A stretch of 64,000 nucleotides of DNA from Deefgea piscis (GTDB taxonomy: Bacteria; Pseudomonadota; Gammaproteobacteria; Burkholderiales; Chitinibacteraceae): positions 1,364,001 to 1,428,000 of the forward strand of contig NZ_CP081149.1 of NCBI RefSeq assembly GCF_019665785.1. The letters run 5' to 3'. Shown here piece after piece: positions 16,095-25,769 of the stretch (position 1 is its first letter; each line of letters begins with the position of its first letter). The notes beneath the pieces were generated by a model, which searched no databases, was not told the origin of the DNA, and saw only the letters and a program-made list of their open reading frames with translations. Both the position numbers and the translations under genes were made by a program.

Positions 16095-17246
16095 ATGACA
16101 ACGACAGCTTTTTTTATCCCGAGTGTGAATTTAATGGGTGCTGGTTGCTTACGCGATGCGGCAAAAACAATTAAAAGTTATGGCTTTAAAAAAGCGTTGA
16201 TTGTGACTGATGTACCCTTAGTTAAAATTGGGGTAGTTAAAACGGTCACTGATTTATTGGCACAAGAAGACGTTGCCAGTGTGGTGTTTGATGGTGTTCA
16301 CCCTAATCCAACTACGGCCAATGTGGCGACCGGTTTGGCCATGCTGCAAGCCAATGGCTGCGACTGTGTGATTTCAGTCGGTGGTGGTTCACCGCACGAT
16401 TGCGCCAAAGGGATTGCACTGGTTGCAGTCAATGGCGGTGATATTAAAGATTACGAAGGGCTAGATCGCTCGGCAAAACCCCAATTGCCTTTAATTGCGA
16501 TTAACACCACGGCCGGTACGGCCAGTGAAATGACGCGGTTTTGCATTATTACCGACGAAGCGCGACATGTAAAAATGGCGATTGTCGATAAGCACACTAC
16601 GCCGATTTTGTCGGTGAATGATCCTGAGTTGATGCTACTGAAGCCAGCAGGTTTAACCGCCGCCACGGGGATGGATGCCTTAACGCACGCGGTAGAAGCG
16701 TATGTATCGACCGCAGCCACGCCGATTACCGATGCTTGTGCGCTCAAAGCGGTTGAGATCGTCAGCCAATCATTACGCCAAGCGGTGCGTCACGGTGATG
16801 ATATTGCTGCGCGTGAACAAATGGCGTATGCCCAATTTTTGGCGGGGATGGCATTTAATAATGCGTCGCTCGGTTATGTGCACGCAATGGCGCATCAATT
16901 GGGTGGTTTTTATGATTTACCGCACGGTGTTTGCAATGCAATCTTGTTGCCACATGTGCAAGCGTATAACAAGCAAGTGTGTGCCAAACGTTTGGGCGAT
17001 ATTGCCCGGGCAATGGGTGAGAAGGTAGATGGCTTAAGTGACGACGCTGCCGCGGATGTTTGCCTTGCCGCGATTCGCAAACTGTCGGTTGATGTGGGTA
17101 TTCCTACAGGCGTTGCGCAATTGGGGGCCAAGCTCGAAGACATTCCAACATTGGCAACTAATGCATTAAAAGACGCGTGTGGTTTGACCAATCCACAACA
17201 ACCTACCTTTGAAGAAGTTTGCGAAATTTATCGCGCTGCGATGTAA
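16095..17246 (+). CDS. Iron-containing (group III) alcohol dehydrogenase
   Basis: The enzyme should interconvert alcohols and aldehydes using NAD(H). The 383-residue length is typical of this family (FucO, YiaY, Zymomonas AdhB). Visible motifs are the dinucleotide-binding [11 protein letters not shown], then [13 protein letters not shown], the metal-binding [12 protein letters not shown] (Asp and His), [16 protein letters not shown] (two His) and a following LLPH. I place the start at the ATG at 16095, with ACGAGG 8 bases before it, not at the TTG two codons upstream. It is a single-gene unit ending in a strong terminator. Similarity of the ends to AdhB/YiaY suggests ethanol or a short alcohol as substrate, but specificity cannot be read from sequence. 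Confidence 0.92.
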   Translation: MTTTAFFIPSVNLMGAGCLRDAAKTIKSYGFKKALIVTDVPLVKIGVVKTVTDLLAQEDVASVVFDGVHPNPTTANVATGLAMLQANGCDCVISVGGGSPHDCAKGIALVAVNGGDIKDYEGLDRSAKPQLPLIAINTTAGTASEMTRFCIITDEARHVKMAIVDKHTTPILSVNDPELMLLKPAGLTAATGMDALTHAVEAYVSTAATPITDACALKAVEIVSQSLRQAVRHGDDIAAREQMAYAQFLAGMAFNNASLGYVHAMAHQLGGFYDLPHGVCNAILLPHVQAYNKQVCAKRLGDIARAMGEKVDGLSDDAAADVCLAAIRKLSVDVGIPTGVAQLGAKLEDIPTLATNALKDACGLTNPQQPTFEEVCEIYRAAM

Positions 17247-17265
17247 AGCAAGGGGTGCAGTCAAA

Positions 17266-17292
17266 AACGCCACATCGTTGTGGCGTTTTTTT
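17266..17292. terminator. Rho-independent terminator between adh and doxX
   Basis: The stem AACGCCACA/TGTGGCGTT with loop TCGT is followed by a run of eight T. It lies between two convergent genes and, with A-rich sequence on the other side, may work in both directions. Confidence 0.9.
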
Positions 17293-17312
17293 TGCGCTGA
17301 AAATTTAAACTT

Positions 17313-17771
17313 TTAAATATTTGGCGGTTTTTGGGCACGAAGTAGTACGCAATCTAAACTCCAGCGCCGCGTAGGAATACACACTAAGACCAACAGCATT
17401 AAGCCCCATTCCAAATGGTCTTGTATTGCCGATGGCATCGTTTTGAGCACATGAAAATACGCCACAACCGCCATAGCATTCACGAGCAATAAGCCCAGCG
17501 CCGACCAGCGAGTGAATAAACCGATGAGTAAACAGATGGGTAAGATCAGCTCGGCAGCAGTGCCAAATAAAGCGGCCATAGCAGGGGGTAGCAGTGGCAC
17601 ATGATATTCATCGGTAAATAAAAATAGCGTGGTATTCCAGTCTTGAATTTTAGTTAAACCAGAAAGAAAGAAAATTTTACACAGATATAGCCGCAGTAAA
17701 AAATCGGCTACCGGGGCTAAGGCGTCGAGTATTTTGGCTTGGATCAGCGCGGGAATACATTTTGGCAGCAT
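17313..17771 (-). CDS. DoxX family membrane protein
   Basis: The 152-residue protein has four membrane segments. It carries the DoxX pattern, with FLLRLYLCKIFFLSGLTKIQ in the first helix, LFGTAAELILPICLLIGLFT in the second, then ALGLLLVNAMAVVAYF and WGLMLLVLVCIP. DoxX proteins are small inner-membrane proteins connected in different bacteria with thiol/redox stress or quinone-linked oxidation; the exact role here is unknown. It is transcribed convergently to the alcohol dehydrogenase gene and stands 170 bp downstream of efp, from which it is separated by a terminator. It is therefore likely a single-gene unit. Confidence 0.88.
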   Translation of the reverse strand: MLPKCIPALIQAKILDALAPVADFLLRLYLCKIFFLSGLTKIQDWNTTLFLFTDEYHVPLLPPAMAALFGTAAELILPICLLIGLFTRWSALGLLLVNAMAVVAYFHVLKTMPSAIQDHLEWGLMLLVLVCIPTRRWSLDCVLLRAQKPPNI

Positions 17772-17895
17772 TTTGCTTCACCTTGGTCAGTTGATAATAC
17801 TGTAGTCGCTGACTCGGTGAATTTCTTACGTGAATAGCTAAATTGGTCGAGAAAGGATTTATTGCGGACGTTGATCTGATCGTTTTAATGCCAAT

Positions 17896-17923
17896 AAAAA
17901 AGCCACCGATTCGGTGGCTTTTT
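17896..17923 (-). terminator. Terminator of efp
   Basis: On the minus strand the stem AAAGCCACCGA/TCGGTGGCTTT is followed by a T-run, about 20 bp after the efp stop codon. Confidence 0.88.
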
Positions 17924-17940
17924 GCTGAGCAGTAACGCGA

Positions 17941-18513
17941 TTAAGCTGCGCGTTTTTTGAATTCGTTAGTGCGAGTATCGATCTCGATTTTGTCGCCGAT
18001 TTCGATAAAGGCAGCCACTGGCAATTCAAAGTCAGTGCCTTTGAGTTTAGCTGGCTTCATCACTTTACCTGATGTATCGCCACGAACTGCAGGCTCAGTG
18101 TATTCCACTTCACGCACAACGACTGTTGGCAATTCAACAGAAATCGCTTTGCCTTCGTAGAAAGTTACTTGGCATTGATCTTCCATGCCGTCAACGATCA
18201 AGCCACGAGTGTCGCCAAGGTTGTCAGCTTCAACGTCGTGCGAGTTAAATTCTGCGTCCATAAATACAAACATTGGATCAGCAAAATAAGAGTAAGTGCA
18301 GTCGAGTTTTTCTAAAGTGACAACGTCGAGTTTGTCATCAGCGCGGTAAACCACTTCAGAACCTTGGCTTGATAACAAGCCTTTGGCTTTAACTTTTACA
18401 ACCGATGAGTTACGGCCTGATTTGCTGTATTCAGTTTTTTGAACAACCCAAGGTTGACCATCAACTAAAATCACATTACCAGCGCGAACTTCTTGAGCAG
18501 TTTTGATTGCCAT
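17941..18513 (-). CDS. efp: Translation elongation factor P
   Basis: EF-P relieves ribosomes stalled at proline stretches. The 190-residue sequence has the three barrel domains of the family. The tip of domain I reads YSKSGRNSS with arginine at position 34, matching Arg32 of Pseudomonas EF-P, which is rhamnosylated by EarP. This places it in the arginine-type EF-P class instead of the lysine class modified by EpmA. The C-terminal motif [18 protein letters not shown] is highly conserved. The earP gene lies directly upstream on the same strand (156 bp gap), so modification enzyme and substrate are genetically linked. Confidence 0.97.
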   Translation of the reverse strand: MAIKTAQEVRAGNVILVDGQPWVVQKTEYSKSGRNSSVVKVKAKGLLSSQGSEVVYRADDKLDVVTLEKLDCTYSYFADPMFVFMDAEFNSHDVEADNLGDTRGLIVDGMEDQCQVTFYEGKAISVELPTVVVREVEYTEPAVRGDTSGKVMKPAKLKGTDFELPVAAFIEIGDKIEIDTRTNEFKKRAA

Positions 18514-18669
18514 TTTTTTACATACCTAAAAGCAGATTAAATAGAACGGGTTTTAAGAGTGCGGCGATTTTGTCGGTGTGAACCAGAGCATCCGTTGATA
18601 CTTGGCTGTGCTACGGCCAAAAAACATCAATCGAGCCACGTACTTTTAAAACACGCTCGACACAATCCA

Positions 18670-19806
18670 CTATTTTAACTTGGATTGGGTGAACTTGACC
18701 AGATTAGTCGCAAGATCTCCTTGTTCCGCTAGTCGAAAAGCCCAGCTTTTGGCGTGTTCTTGCAAGATTGCCCATTGTTGGCAATAGGCCGACCAACTGG
18801 CAGCAACGTCGCCCCCTTGGTTCCAACACTGATAAAACGCGGTTAACGCCGCGGCACTTTGCGTGGGTAAATCGGCGGTATACAGCGCCAAAAAAGCGGC
18901 GAGTTTGTCTAAATGTGCATTTTCACTTTGCGGGTAAATTTGCCACACCATGGGTATGCCTGCCCATTGTGCGCGAACAAAACTATCTTCGCCGCGAACA
19001 AAATTTAAATCACAGCTCCACAATAGTTCGTCGTAATCGTCTTGGCTGAGCATCGGTAATATGGCCATATGACACGCGCCGTATTGATAGACTTGCCCGA
19101 CGTATAGCGCTGGCTGATTCAGTAGCTGTGCGATCTGAGGCAATACCTTGCCGGTTGGAATAAACAAATGAATCGGGGTCGGGCTGTCTTTTAGCGTGCT
19201 GAGCCAGTCGATAAGGGCGGGGTTTTCATAGGCAAATAAAGAAATAAACTGGGTGTCGGCACTTGTTGCGGGTAATTGCGGTGCTAATTGGCGGCGCTTT
19301 TGCTGGCTATCGCTATCACGCCATTGTGCACGGCGGGTGAGCAGGGCGCGCTCGGCGAGTAGTCCTCCGGTTTGCTGGCTAAAGCCCGGAAAGAAAAAAT
19401 ATTTATTTAAGCCCATCTGCGGTGACGGTAGGCCGTGGCAGCCGGCCACCCAGTCTTCGGCGCTTAAATATTCTAAATTGAGCCAAATTGGCCTCGTTGG
19501 CCATTGCTGCATTTGCGCGAGGTACTCGCTGGGTAAATCGCAGCCAAAGGCTTCGATGACTACATCGCTAGCCGGTGGGGTATCGCACCATTGCGTGGGC
19601 CAATGTTGAATGGTCACCGTATCGAGCGTTTGCTGTGCTAAATCGGGCTGAATTTCTGGGCGAATTTGAGCAAAGCTCGCCAGATCGTCGACCCATAAAG
19701 TGACGGCCAAGTGATGCTCATTGGCCAATTGTCGAGCTAGACGCCAACACACGCCAATATCCCCAAAATTGTCGACCACGCGACAAAAAATGGTCCAAGT
19801 TTGCAT
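18670..19806 (-). CDS. earP: EarP, EF-P arginine rhamnosyltransferase
   Basis: EarP transfers rhamnose from dTDP-rhamnose to the tip arginine of EF-P. The 378-residue protein begins MQTWTIFCRVVDNFGDIGVC, which contains the two catalytic-site aspartates (D12, D16, matching D13 and D17 in Pseudomonas EarP). The nucleotide-sugar binding motif RGEDSFVRAQWAGIPMVWQI in the C-terminal half contains the conserved Glu. A GT-B fold of two Rossmann-like halves is expected. It precedes efp on the same strand, the standard partner order in Neisseria and Pseudomonas relatives. Confidence 0.95.
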   Translation of the reverse strand: MQTWTIFCRVVDNFGDIGVCWRLARQLANEHHLAVTLWVDDLASFAQIRPEIQPDLAQQTLDTVTIQHWPTQWCDTPPASDVVIEAFGCDLPSEYLAQMQQWPTRPIWLNLEYLSAEDWVAGCHGLPSPQMGLNKYFFFPGFSQQTGGLLAERALLTRRAQWRDSDSQQKRRQLAPQLPATSADTQFISLFAYENPALIDWLSTLKDSPTPIHLFIPTGKVLPQIAQLLNQPALYVGQVYQYGACHMAILPMLSQDDYDELLWSCDLNFVRGEDSFVRAQWAGIPMVWQIYPQSENAHLDKLAAFLALYTADLPTQSAAALTAFYQCWNQGGDVAASWSAYCQQWAILQEHAKSWAFRLAEQGDLATNLVKFTQSKLK

Positions 19807-19919
19807 GGGCTTTCCTTGTTATCGATTGGTTTTGGCGCAGAGCATCGCTTGCGCAGCTTTTAAAACAAACAAGGCTTCGTAGGAGAAATACAGTTCACTT
19901 AACGACAAACCCTGAAAAC

Positions 19920-19984
19920 CTGACGCAGAGGCGCGGAGGAAATTCAGGGTTTGCCATTGATTTTCTCTGCGCCTTTGCGTCAAA
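19920..19984. repeat. GACGCAGAG-type hairpin repeat, copy A
   Basis: TGACGCAGAGGCGCGGAG (from 19920) is mirrored by CTCTGCGCCTTTGCGTCA (19962-19980), forming a long imperfect hairpin in the gap between the DUF945 and earP genes. The same GACGCAGAG unit occurs several times at 45271-45460. It is a dispersed non-coding repeat family. The short open frame overlapping it (19819-20010, minus) is not considered a gene. Confidence 0.7.
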
Positions 19985-20071
19985 AATAACAGGAAAAAAA
20001 TGCCGCTCACTTGACTTAAGTGAACGGCATTCGCCTCGTAGGATGCCTTGTTTTTAATTTGCCGCCGGGAT

Positions 20072-21523
20072 TTATTCGGCTTCTGCGTTGGCCGGTGTTG
20101 CCCATGGCAGCGGCACTTTAATACCGTTGAGAATAAAGGTGCCTTGCTTTAGTGAAGCGGTGGCCGCTAGTAATTTGCCATCAACGCGAATTAGGTTTTG
20201 CTCGGCCAGTTTATTAATTTGTCCTTCGACAAATTGCCCCGCCAGAAAGTCCAAATCGGCCATATTTACTTGGCTATCGGCGCCGCCAAATACATTGCGT
20301 GCTTGCCATAATGCCAAGGTTTCAACGACTTTTTTCGGTACCGAAAAATCGGCTTTAGCGTCGATTTTATTGACTAAATCAACTGGGTTTTCTAGGTCGC
20401 TAGCGACAAAGCCATTTAAGCCTACTTCACCGGTAAAGCGCAGCGCGCCATCAGGGAGTTTGACTTCGAACTTTTTGATCGCCAGTTGCGGATTGTTTTG
20501 CAATAAAGGCAGACCTTGGGTTTTAGCTAGGTTGGTGAGCGCTGCAGTAAGCTGGTCACGATCAAGGTTTTGTTTTTGCAATAAGGTGAGCTCGTCACCA
20601 ATTTTAGCCAAAGTTTTGCCGTGCAAATGATTGGCCTCGGCGATCAATACCGCAGGGCCGTAGGGCTGCTGATCCAGCGTCAAGGTATTGAGGTCGATCT
20701 TGGCGCTGGCATTGATAAATTCACCGGCTTCTTTGATGTCGCCGGCGTAAGTCAATTGATCCAACTTGAGTTTAAATGGCGTGCCTTCAACCAAATTCAG
20801 ATCAAGCTGGCCGATTTTGGCGGTGGTGTTGCCAATCATTAAGCCGCTGGTGCCGCGCACTTGTTGGATGTTAAAGCTAAAGTCTTTCAGGGCAAACTGG
20901 CCTTTGTTTTTGGCCTCGCCTTTCAGCCCTGGCGCATTGGCAATCAGCGTAACGCGGTTAAAGTCACCACCGTAATCCAGGCTGGCCGTCAGACCTTCCC
21001 AGTGCGCTTTAATGCCAGACAAGGCTTCTTCGTATTCAAACGCGGGGATGGATAAATTCACAATCCCATCGTCGTTAAAGCTGATGCGATTTTCGATTTT
21101 AATCGGCTGTTGTTCGCCAAAGAATTTGCTTAAAAATTTCTGTGTATCGGGCGCAAACACAAATTGTGTGTTCACTGCAGCCTTATACGGCATGAAATTA
21201 AATTGGCTGAGCAAGGGCAGCGGGCCATGCTTGATGTGATTGGTATACGTCACCGCAAAGGTTTGCAGTGGTTCGCCTTCTTTTTCCAGCATAAAGCGAT
21301 ACAGTTCAGGACGCACTTGCAAAGTCGTGGTTTCAGTCGAGCTAAACCAACCGCGCTCATAGCTGTGCGATTTCACAATAAAATACGGCAAGTTAGCCAG
21401 CCAAGCATGTTGCTTTTGCATGGTCTGTTCTACGGCTTGGCCAGCATAATAGCTACCCCCGACGTAGGCGATGGCAAGCGCGGCGAAGGTGAGGCTACTG
21501 GCCAAAACAACTTTACGTTTCAC
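20072..21523 (-). CDS. DUF945 (YdgA-type) protein
   Basis: From the GTG at 21523 (AAGGA 8 bases before it) the product has 483 residues. It begins VKRKVVLASSLTFAALAIAY, a membrane-anchor or signal-anchor segment, followed by the typical GQAVEQTMQKQ...KSHSYERGWFSSTETTTLQV of DUF945/YdgA proteins. The rest is a long beta-rich domain with repeated KLKLDQLTY-like segments. YdgA-type proteins are inner-membrane-anchored periplasmic proteins of unknown detailed role. The frame extends upstream to 21637, but that part overlaps a small inverted-repeat element and is unlike the family. The gene follows purB on the same strand with about 140 bp between. Confidence 0.85.
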   Translation of the reverse strand: MKRKVVLASSLTFAALAIAYVGGSYYAGQAVEQTMQKQHAWLANLPYFIVKSHSYERGWFSSTETTTLQVRPELYRFMLEKEGEPLQTFAVTYTNHIKHGPLPLLSQFNFMPYKAAVNTQFVFAPDTQKFLSKFFGEQQPIKIENRISFNDDGIVNLSIPAFEYEEALSGIKAHWEGLTASLDYGGDFNRVTLIANAPGLKGEAKNKGQFALKDFSFNIQQVRGTSGLMIGNTTAKIGQLDLNLVEGTPFKLKLDQLTYAGDIKEAGEFINASAKIDLNTLTLDQQPYGPAVLIAEANHLHGKTLAKIGDELTLLQKQNLDRDQLTAALTNLAKTQGLPLLQNNPQLAIKKFEVKLPDGALRFTGEVGLNGFVASDLENPVDLVNKIDAKADFSVPKKVVETLALWQARNVFGGADSQVNMADLDFLAGQFVEGQINKLAEQNLIRVDGKLLAATASLKQGTFILNGIKVPLPWATPANAEAE

Positions 21524-21576
21524 TGTGAGTTCCTTAAATACGGTAAAAAGAGTCGGGCAGGGGGGCTGCCCGAGCT

Positions 21577-21654
21577 CTAGGGTTTGTTGATATTTGGTGT
21601 GCCAACCCCAGAGCACTCCAGCGCGGCGGAAAATCAAACGTCAACAGACCCTAG
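21577..21654. repeat. 78-bp inverted-repeat (MITE-like) element
   Basis: The arms CTAGGGTTTGTTGA (21577-21590) and TCAACAGACCCTAG (21641-21654) are inverted repeats matching in 13 of 14 positions. The inner 50 bp is non-coding. It lies between purB and the DUF945 gene. The clean outer ends suggest a tiny non-autonomous element, but no target duplication was recognised. Confidence 0.55.
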
Positions 21655-21665
21655 CAACTACAGAC

Positions 21666-23063
<1,398 letters not shown>

Positions 23064-23319
23064 CTATCAAAGCGCCGATTCTAACACAGTGCCTTCATCC
23101 ACTCACAGCAGTGCTTGCGTGTGCGTGACAGCGCGCATTATGTGTATGGTTTGCACAGCAAAAAATCGATTCGTGACAGTGATTGCAAATCAGATGAATA
23201 ATATCGTTGTCTTACAGTTTTGGTGTATTTGTTGCCGCTTTTAGTGGTGATTGTAAGTATCGATCAAGTGACGAGCTGGCCGTTCGAGCTGGCCGTGATA
23301 AAACCTATGGAGAGAGTGC

Positions 23320-23523
23320 ATGTCCAGTTATACCCATTTAACCCCCGAATGGCAGCAATGGATTATTGAAAACCTTGAGCGCGGTTGTCAGGCCCAAACT
23401 TTGGTGCAGACGATGATTGCCAAAGGCTTTGATGCTATGTTTGCCAATGCAATGGTGTTTCACTTTTCATCGAGCCTAGCAAAAGAATCGCAAAGTGCTG
23501 CGCCACTAAAGGATGCGCATTAA
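23320..23523 (+). CDS. Small protein resembling the N-terminal helix module of prolyl-hydroxylase-like enzymes
   Basis: This 67-residue protein has a GGAGAG ribosome binding site before its ATG. Its core, LTPEWQQWIIENLERGCQAQ followed by TLVQTMIAKGFDAMFANAMV, resembles the short helical module placed in front of the 2-oxoglutarate/iron oxygenase domain in some betaproteobacterial prolyl-4-hydroxylase-like proteins. Here no oxygenase domain follows; translation stops and tonB starts 215 bp later. It may be a remnant of a longer gene or a free-standing module. A link with the PiuC-type dioxygenase at 28.5 kb is possible but speculative. Confidence 0.6.
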   Translation: MSSYTHLTPEWQQWIIENLERGCQAQTLVQTMIAKGFDAMFANAMVFHFSSSLAKESQSAAPLKDAH

Positions 23524-23703
23524 TTTGTAGATTGTCTTTGGGTATAGCCTGCACACCAAATTTGATTAAATAGTGCCGAGCTATACCCATCCTATCGCAA
23601 TCCGTCGCAACGTCACCGTGTTGTGTCAGGTATTCAAATTTCACCCCATTCAATTGAATTAAGTCGCCACGGATCGGCAAGTAAAGATAAATTCAATGGC
23701 ATA

Positions 23704-23748
23704 TTGCTAATGAGAATGCTTCTTGATACTATACGAGAATGATTCTCG
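23704..23748 (+). promoter_or_regulatory. tonB promoter and Fur-box-like palindrome over the start codon
   Basis: TTGCTA (23704-23709) and TACTAT (23727-23732) are 17 bases apart and form a plausible promoter. The perfect palindrome CGAGAATGATTCTCG (23734-23748) resembles a Fur box made of GAGAAT units and covers the ATG at 23739. A second partial unit, ATGAGAATGCTTCTT, lies in the promoter spacer. Iron-dependent repression of the tonB operon is the obvious reading. Confidence 0.7.
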
Positions 23749-24455
23749 ATAACAAATACTCTTTATGTTTGGTGGTGTTGGCCCATGCCGGTTTACTGCA
23801 TGGGGTGATGAGTACGCCAAGTGCTAGCCGATTGCCCGAGCCGATGCTGCTGCAAGCTGTGCCGATCAGTCAGGGCGAGCCTGCGCCAAAACTTAACCAA
23901 GCTGCTGCGCCCGTAGCCAAGCCCAAAGTAAAGCCTGTGACTGCGGCGAAGACGCCGCCGAAAACGGCTGCCAATCCCGTGATCGCCAAAGCCAAACCCA
24001 GTCGCATCGCACCGACGCCAGAGCGCACGGCAACGATGACGGTGGCTGCCGCCGAAAAAACCACGCCAGCCGCTGAAAGCCAAACGGCTGACGCGGTGCC
24101 GCAAAGTAGTCCTGCTGCGCAATCGAGCGCCGGGGCGCGTGGGCAAAGTCGTGAGATGGTCGACAGCGTGACTGAGCCGAGTTTTCACGCCAATTATTTA
24201 AACAATCCCAAACCGCCGTACCCACCACAGTCTTTGGCCTTAGGTGAAAAAGGCGTGGTGATGCTCCGGGTTGAAGTGAGTGCCACGGGCAGCGCCGAAG
24301 CGGTGAGTTTGCAGCAAAGCAGTGGTTATCCGCGCTTAGATCGGGTGGCGCAGAACACCGTGACGCAATGGCGTTTTGTTCCAGCCAAGCGCGGCCAAGA
24401 TGCGGTAGCGGGTACGGTGATTGTGCCGGTGCATTTTTCTATTAAAAAGTCTTGA
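23739..24455 (+). CDS. tonB: TonB energy-transducing protein
   Basis: TonB links the proton motive force, gathered by ExbB/ExbD, to outer-membrane receptors. The 238-residue protein has an N-terminal membrane segment (LCLVVLAHAGLLHGVM). A long Pro/Lys/Ala-rich periplasm-spanning part follows (for example VAKPKVKPVTAAKTPPK). The C-terminal TonB domain contains NPKPPYPPQSLALGEKGVVM and QWRFVPAKRG. The start ATG at 23739 has no ribosome binding site and lies about where the promoter predicts the first RNA base, so the message may be leaderless. exbB follows after about 8 bases and exbD after that. The receptor and dioxygenase genes downstream point to catechol-type siderophore uptake. Confidence 0.93.
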   Translation: MILDNKYSLCLVVLAHAGLLHGVMSTPSASRLPEPMLLQAVPISQGEPAPKLNQAAAPVAKPKVKPVTAAKTPPKTAANPVIAKAKPSRIAPTPERTATMTVAAAEKTTPAAESQTADAVPQSSPAAQSSAGARGQSREMVDSVTEPSFHANYLNNPKPPYPPQSLALGEKGVVMLRVEVSATGSAEAVSLQQSSGYPRLDRVAQNTVTQWRFVPAKRGQDAVAGTVIVPVHFSIKKS

Positions 24456-24463
24456 GGTTGATG

Positions 24464-25123
24464 ATGGATTTGTCTTTGGTTTTGCATTCGGGCGACCCGA
24501 TTTTGCAGTCGGTATTTGGTTTATTGGTATTGATGTCGATTGTCAGTTGGGTGGTGATTGTGGCGCGCTCACGCTTGCTATGGGTGATGAAGCGCCATCA
24601 GCAGCGTTTTATGAGCCAATTTTGGGAGGCGAGCGATTGGCAAGTCGCGCTTAATTTGGCGGCCAAGAATCAATCACCAGCGGCAAAATTGGCGACAACG
24701 GGCGCTGCTGGTTTGCAGCATTACCGTGCACACGAAGGCCGAGGTTTGGCCAAAGCGGTGGCACTTGATGATTATTTAGTGCGGCAATTGCGTACTGGTT
24801 TAAGCCAAGAAACGGCCAAGATGGAGCGTGGTTTAACTTGGCTGGCCACCACCGGTTCGGTGGCACCTTTTATTGGTTTGTTTGGCACGGTGTGGGGCAT
24901 TTATAACGCCCTAGTTGGCATTGCTGCCAGCGGCAATGCGTCACTTGCGACGGTGGCGGGGCCCATTGGTGAGGCGTTGGTGGCAACTGCCGCTGGTTTG
25001 GCGGTGGCGATTCCGGCAGTGGTGGCGTACAACGCGTTTATCCGCGCCAATCGCCGCTTTGGCCAAGAGCTCGATGGCTTTACCCATGATTTACACGCGC
25101 AATTATTAAGCGAAGTGAATTAA
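24464..25123 (+). CDS. exbB: ExbB proton-channel subunit
   Basis: ExbB forms the pentameric scaffold of the proton channel that powers TonB. The 219-residue product is in the MotA/TolQ/ExbB family. It has a first membrane helix near residues 15-35 (VFGLLVLMSIVSWVVIVARS). The conserved region RGLTWLATTGSVAPFIGLFG with GTVWGIYNAL gives the second. The third contains GPIGEALVATAAGLAVAIPA. Two ATGs, at 24461 and 24464, are possible; the second has better spacing to GAGG. It follows tonB by 8 bases and precedes exbD, as in the usual tonB-exbB-exbD operon. Confidence 0.95.
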   Translation: MDLSLVLHSGDPILQSVFGLLVLMSIVSWVVIVARSRLLWVMKRHQQRFMSQFWEASDWQVALNLAAKNQSPAAKLATTGAAGLQHYRAHEGRGLAKAVALDDYLVRQLRTGLSQETAKMERGLTWLATTGSVAPFIGLFGTVWGIYNALVGIAASGNASLATVAGPIGEALVATAAGLAVAIPAVVAYNAFIRANRRFGQELDGFTHDLHAQLLSEVN

Positions 25124-25185
25124 TGCTGGATTAAAAATCCAGTGCGGGCTTGGGCCCGCGCTGGTAATGAATCAAGGAGTTGCAA

Positions 25186-25602
25186 ATGGGATTTGGTAGT
25201 TTTGGGCAGCAAGATGCCGCGCCAATGGCAGAAATCAATACCACGCCGTTGGTGGATGTGATGCTGGTGCTGCTGGTGGTGTTTATTGTGACTGCGCCAG
25301 TGATGACGCATGCCGTCAAAGTCGAGCTGCCAAAGGCGACGGCCAGCGTGCAGCAGGTGGTTAAAACGCCGCTGCGTTTAACGCTCAAAGCCGATGGCAG
25401 TTTGCTCGATGAGCAAACGGTGCTCAATCCAGCGCAGTTAGACGCTAAATTGGCCGCCGTTTTTAAAGCCGATCCGCAAACTGAGGTGCATTTATATGCC
25501 GATAAAACCGTGCAGTACGAGCGAATCGCGCAAACCATGGCCGCAGCGCAGCGTGCCGGTTTAAGCAAAATTGGCCTGATGACCAATGGGCAAGGAGGCT
25601 GA
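25186..25602 (+). CDS. exbD: ExbD proton-channel subunit
   Basis: ExbD sits inside the ExbB pentamer and carries the essential proton-accepting aspartate, here in the membrane helix NTTPLVDVMLVLLVVFIVTA. The 138-residue product has a short cytoplasmic N terminus, one membrane segment and a periplasmic domain ending in ERIAQTMAAAQRAGLSKIGL, typical for TolR/ExbD. The ATG at 25186 is preceded by AAGGAG, so the in-frame TTG two codons earlier is less likely. It ends the operon; a terminator-like hairpin follows about 115 bp later. Confidence 0.95.
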   Translation: MGFGSFGQQDAAPMAEINTTPLVDVMLVLLVVFIVTAPVMTHAVKVELPKATASVQQVVKTPLRLTLKADGSLLDEQTVLNPAQLDAKLAAVFKADPQTEVHLYADKTVQYERIAQTMAAAQRAGLSKIGLMTNGQGG

Positions 25603-25680
25603 TTTGTCCTGTTAACTCAATTTGCTTAAGCAAGATTTTGCTGGCCTCTCGCGCCCCAGTCTGCTGTCTTGGCTGCGTTA

Positions 25681-25741
25681 GAGGGTTAATGATTGTTTGG
25701 GCACTTACCCTCGTTTTGGCGGTTAACCCCGCCTTTTTTTT
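25681..25741 (+). terminator. Terminator after exbD
   Basis: Two hairpins stand in series. The first has arms GAGGGT/ACCCTC (25681-25712). The second has stem GGCGG/CCGCC (25718-25733) followed by eight T. The second has the form of a rho-independent terminator and separates exbD from the receptor gene. Confidence 0.75.
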
Positions 25742-25769
25742 GTTCAAAAATTAATTAATAGAGATACTC

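Noticed and set aside
19819-20010. 63-codon minus-strand frame
   Set aside because: It lies on the GACGCAGAG hairpin repeat and has no ribosome binding site.
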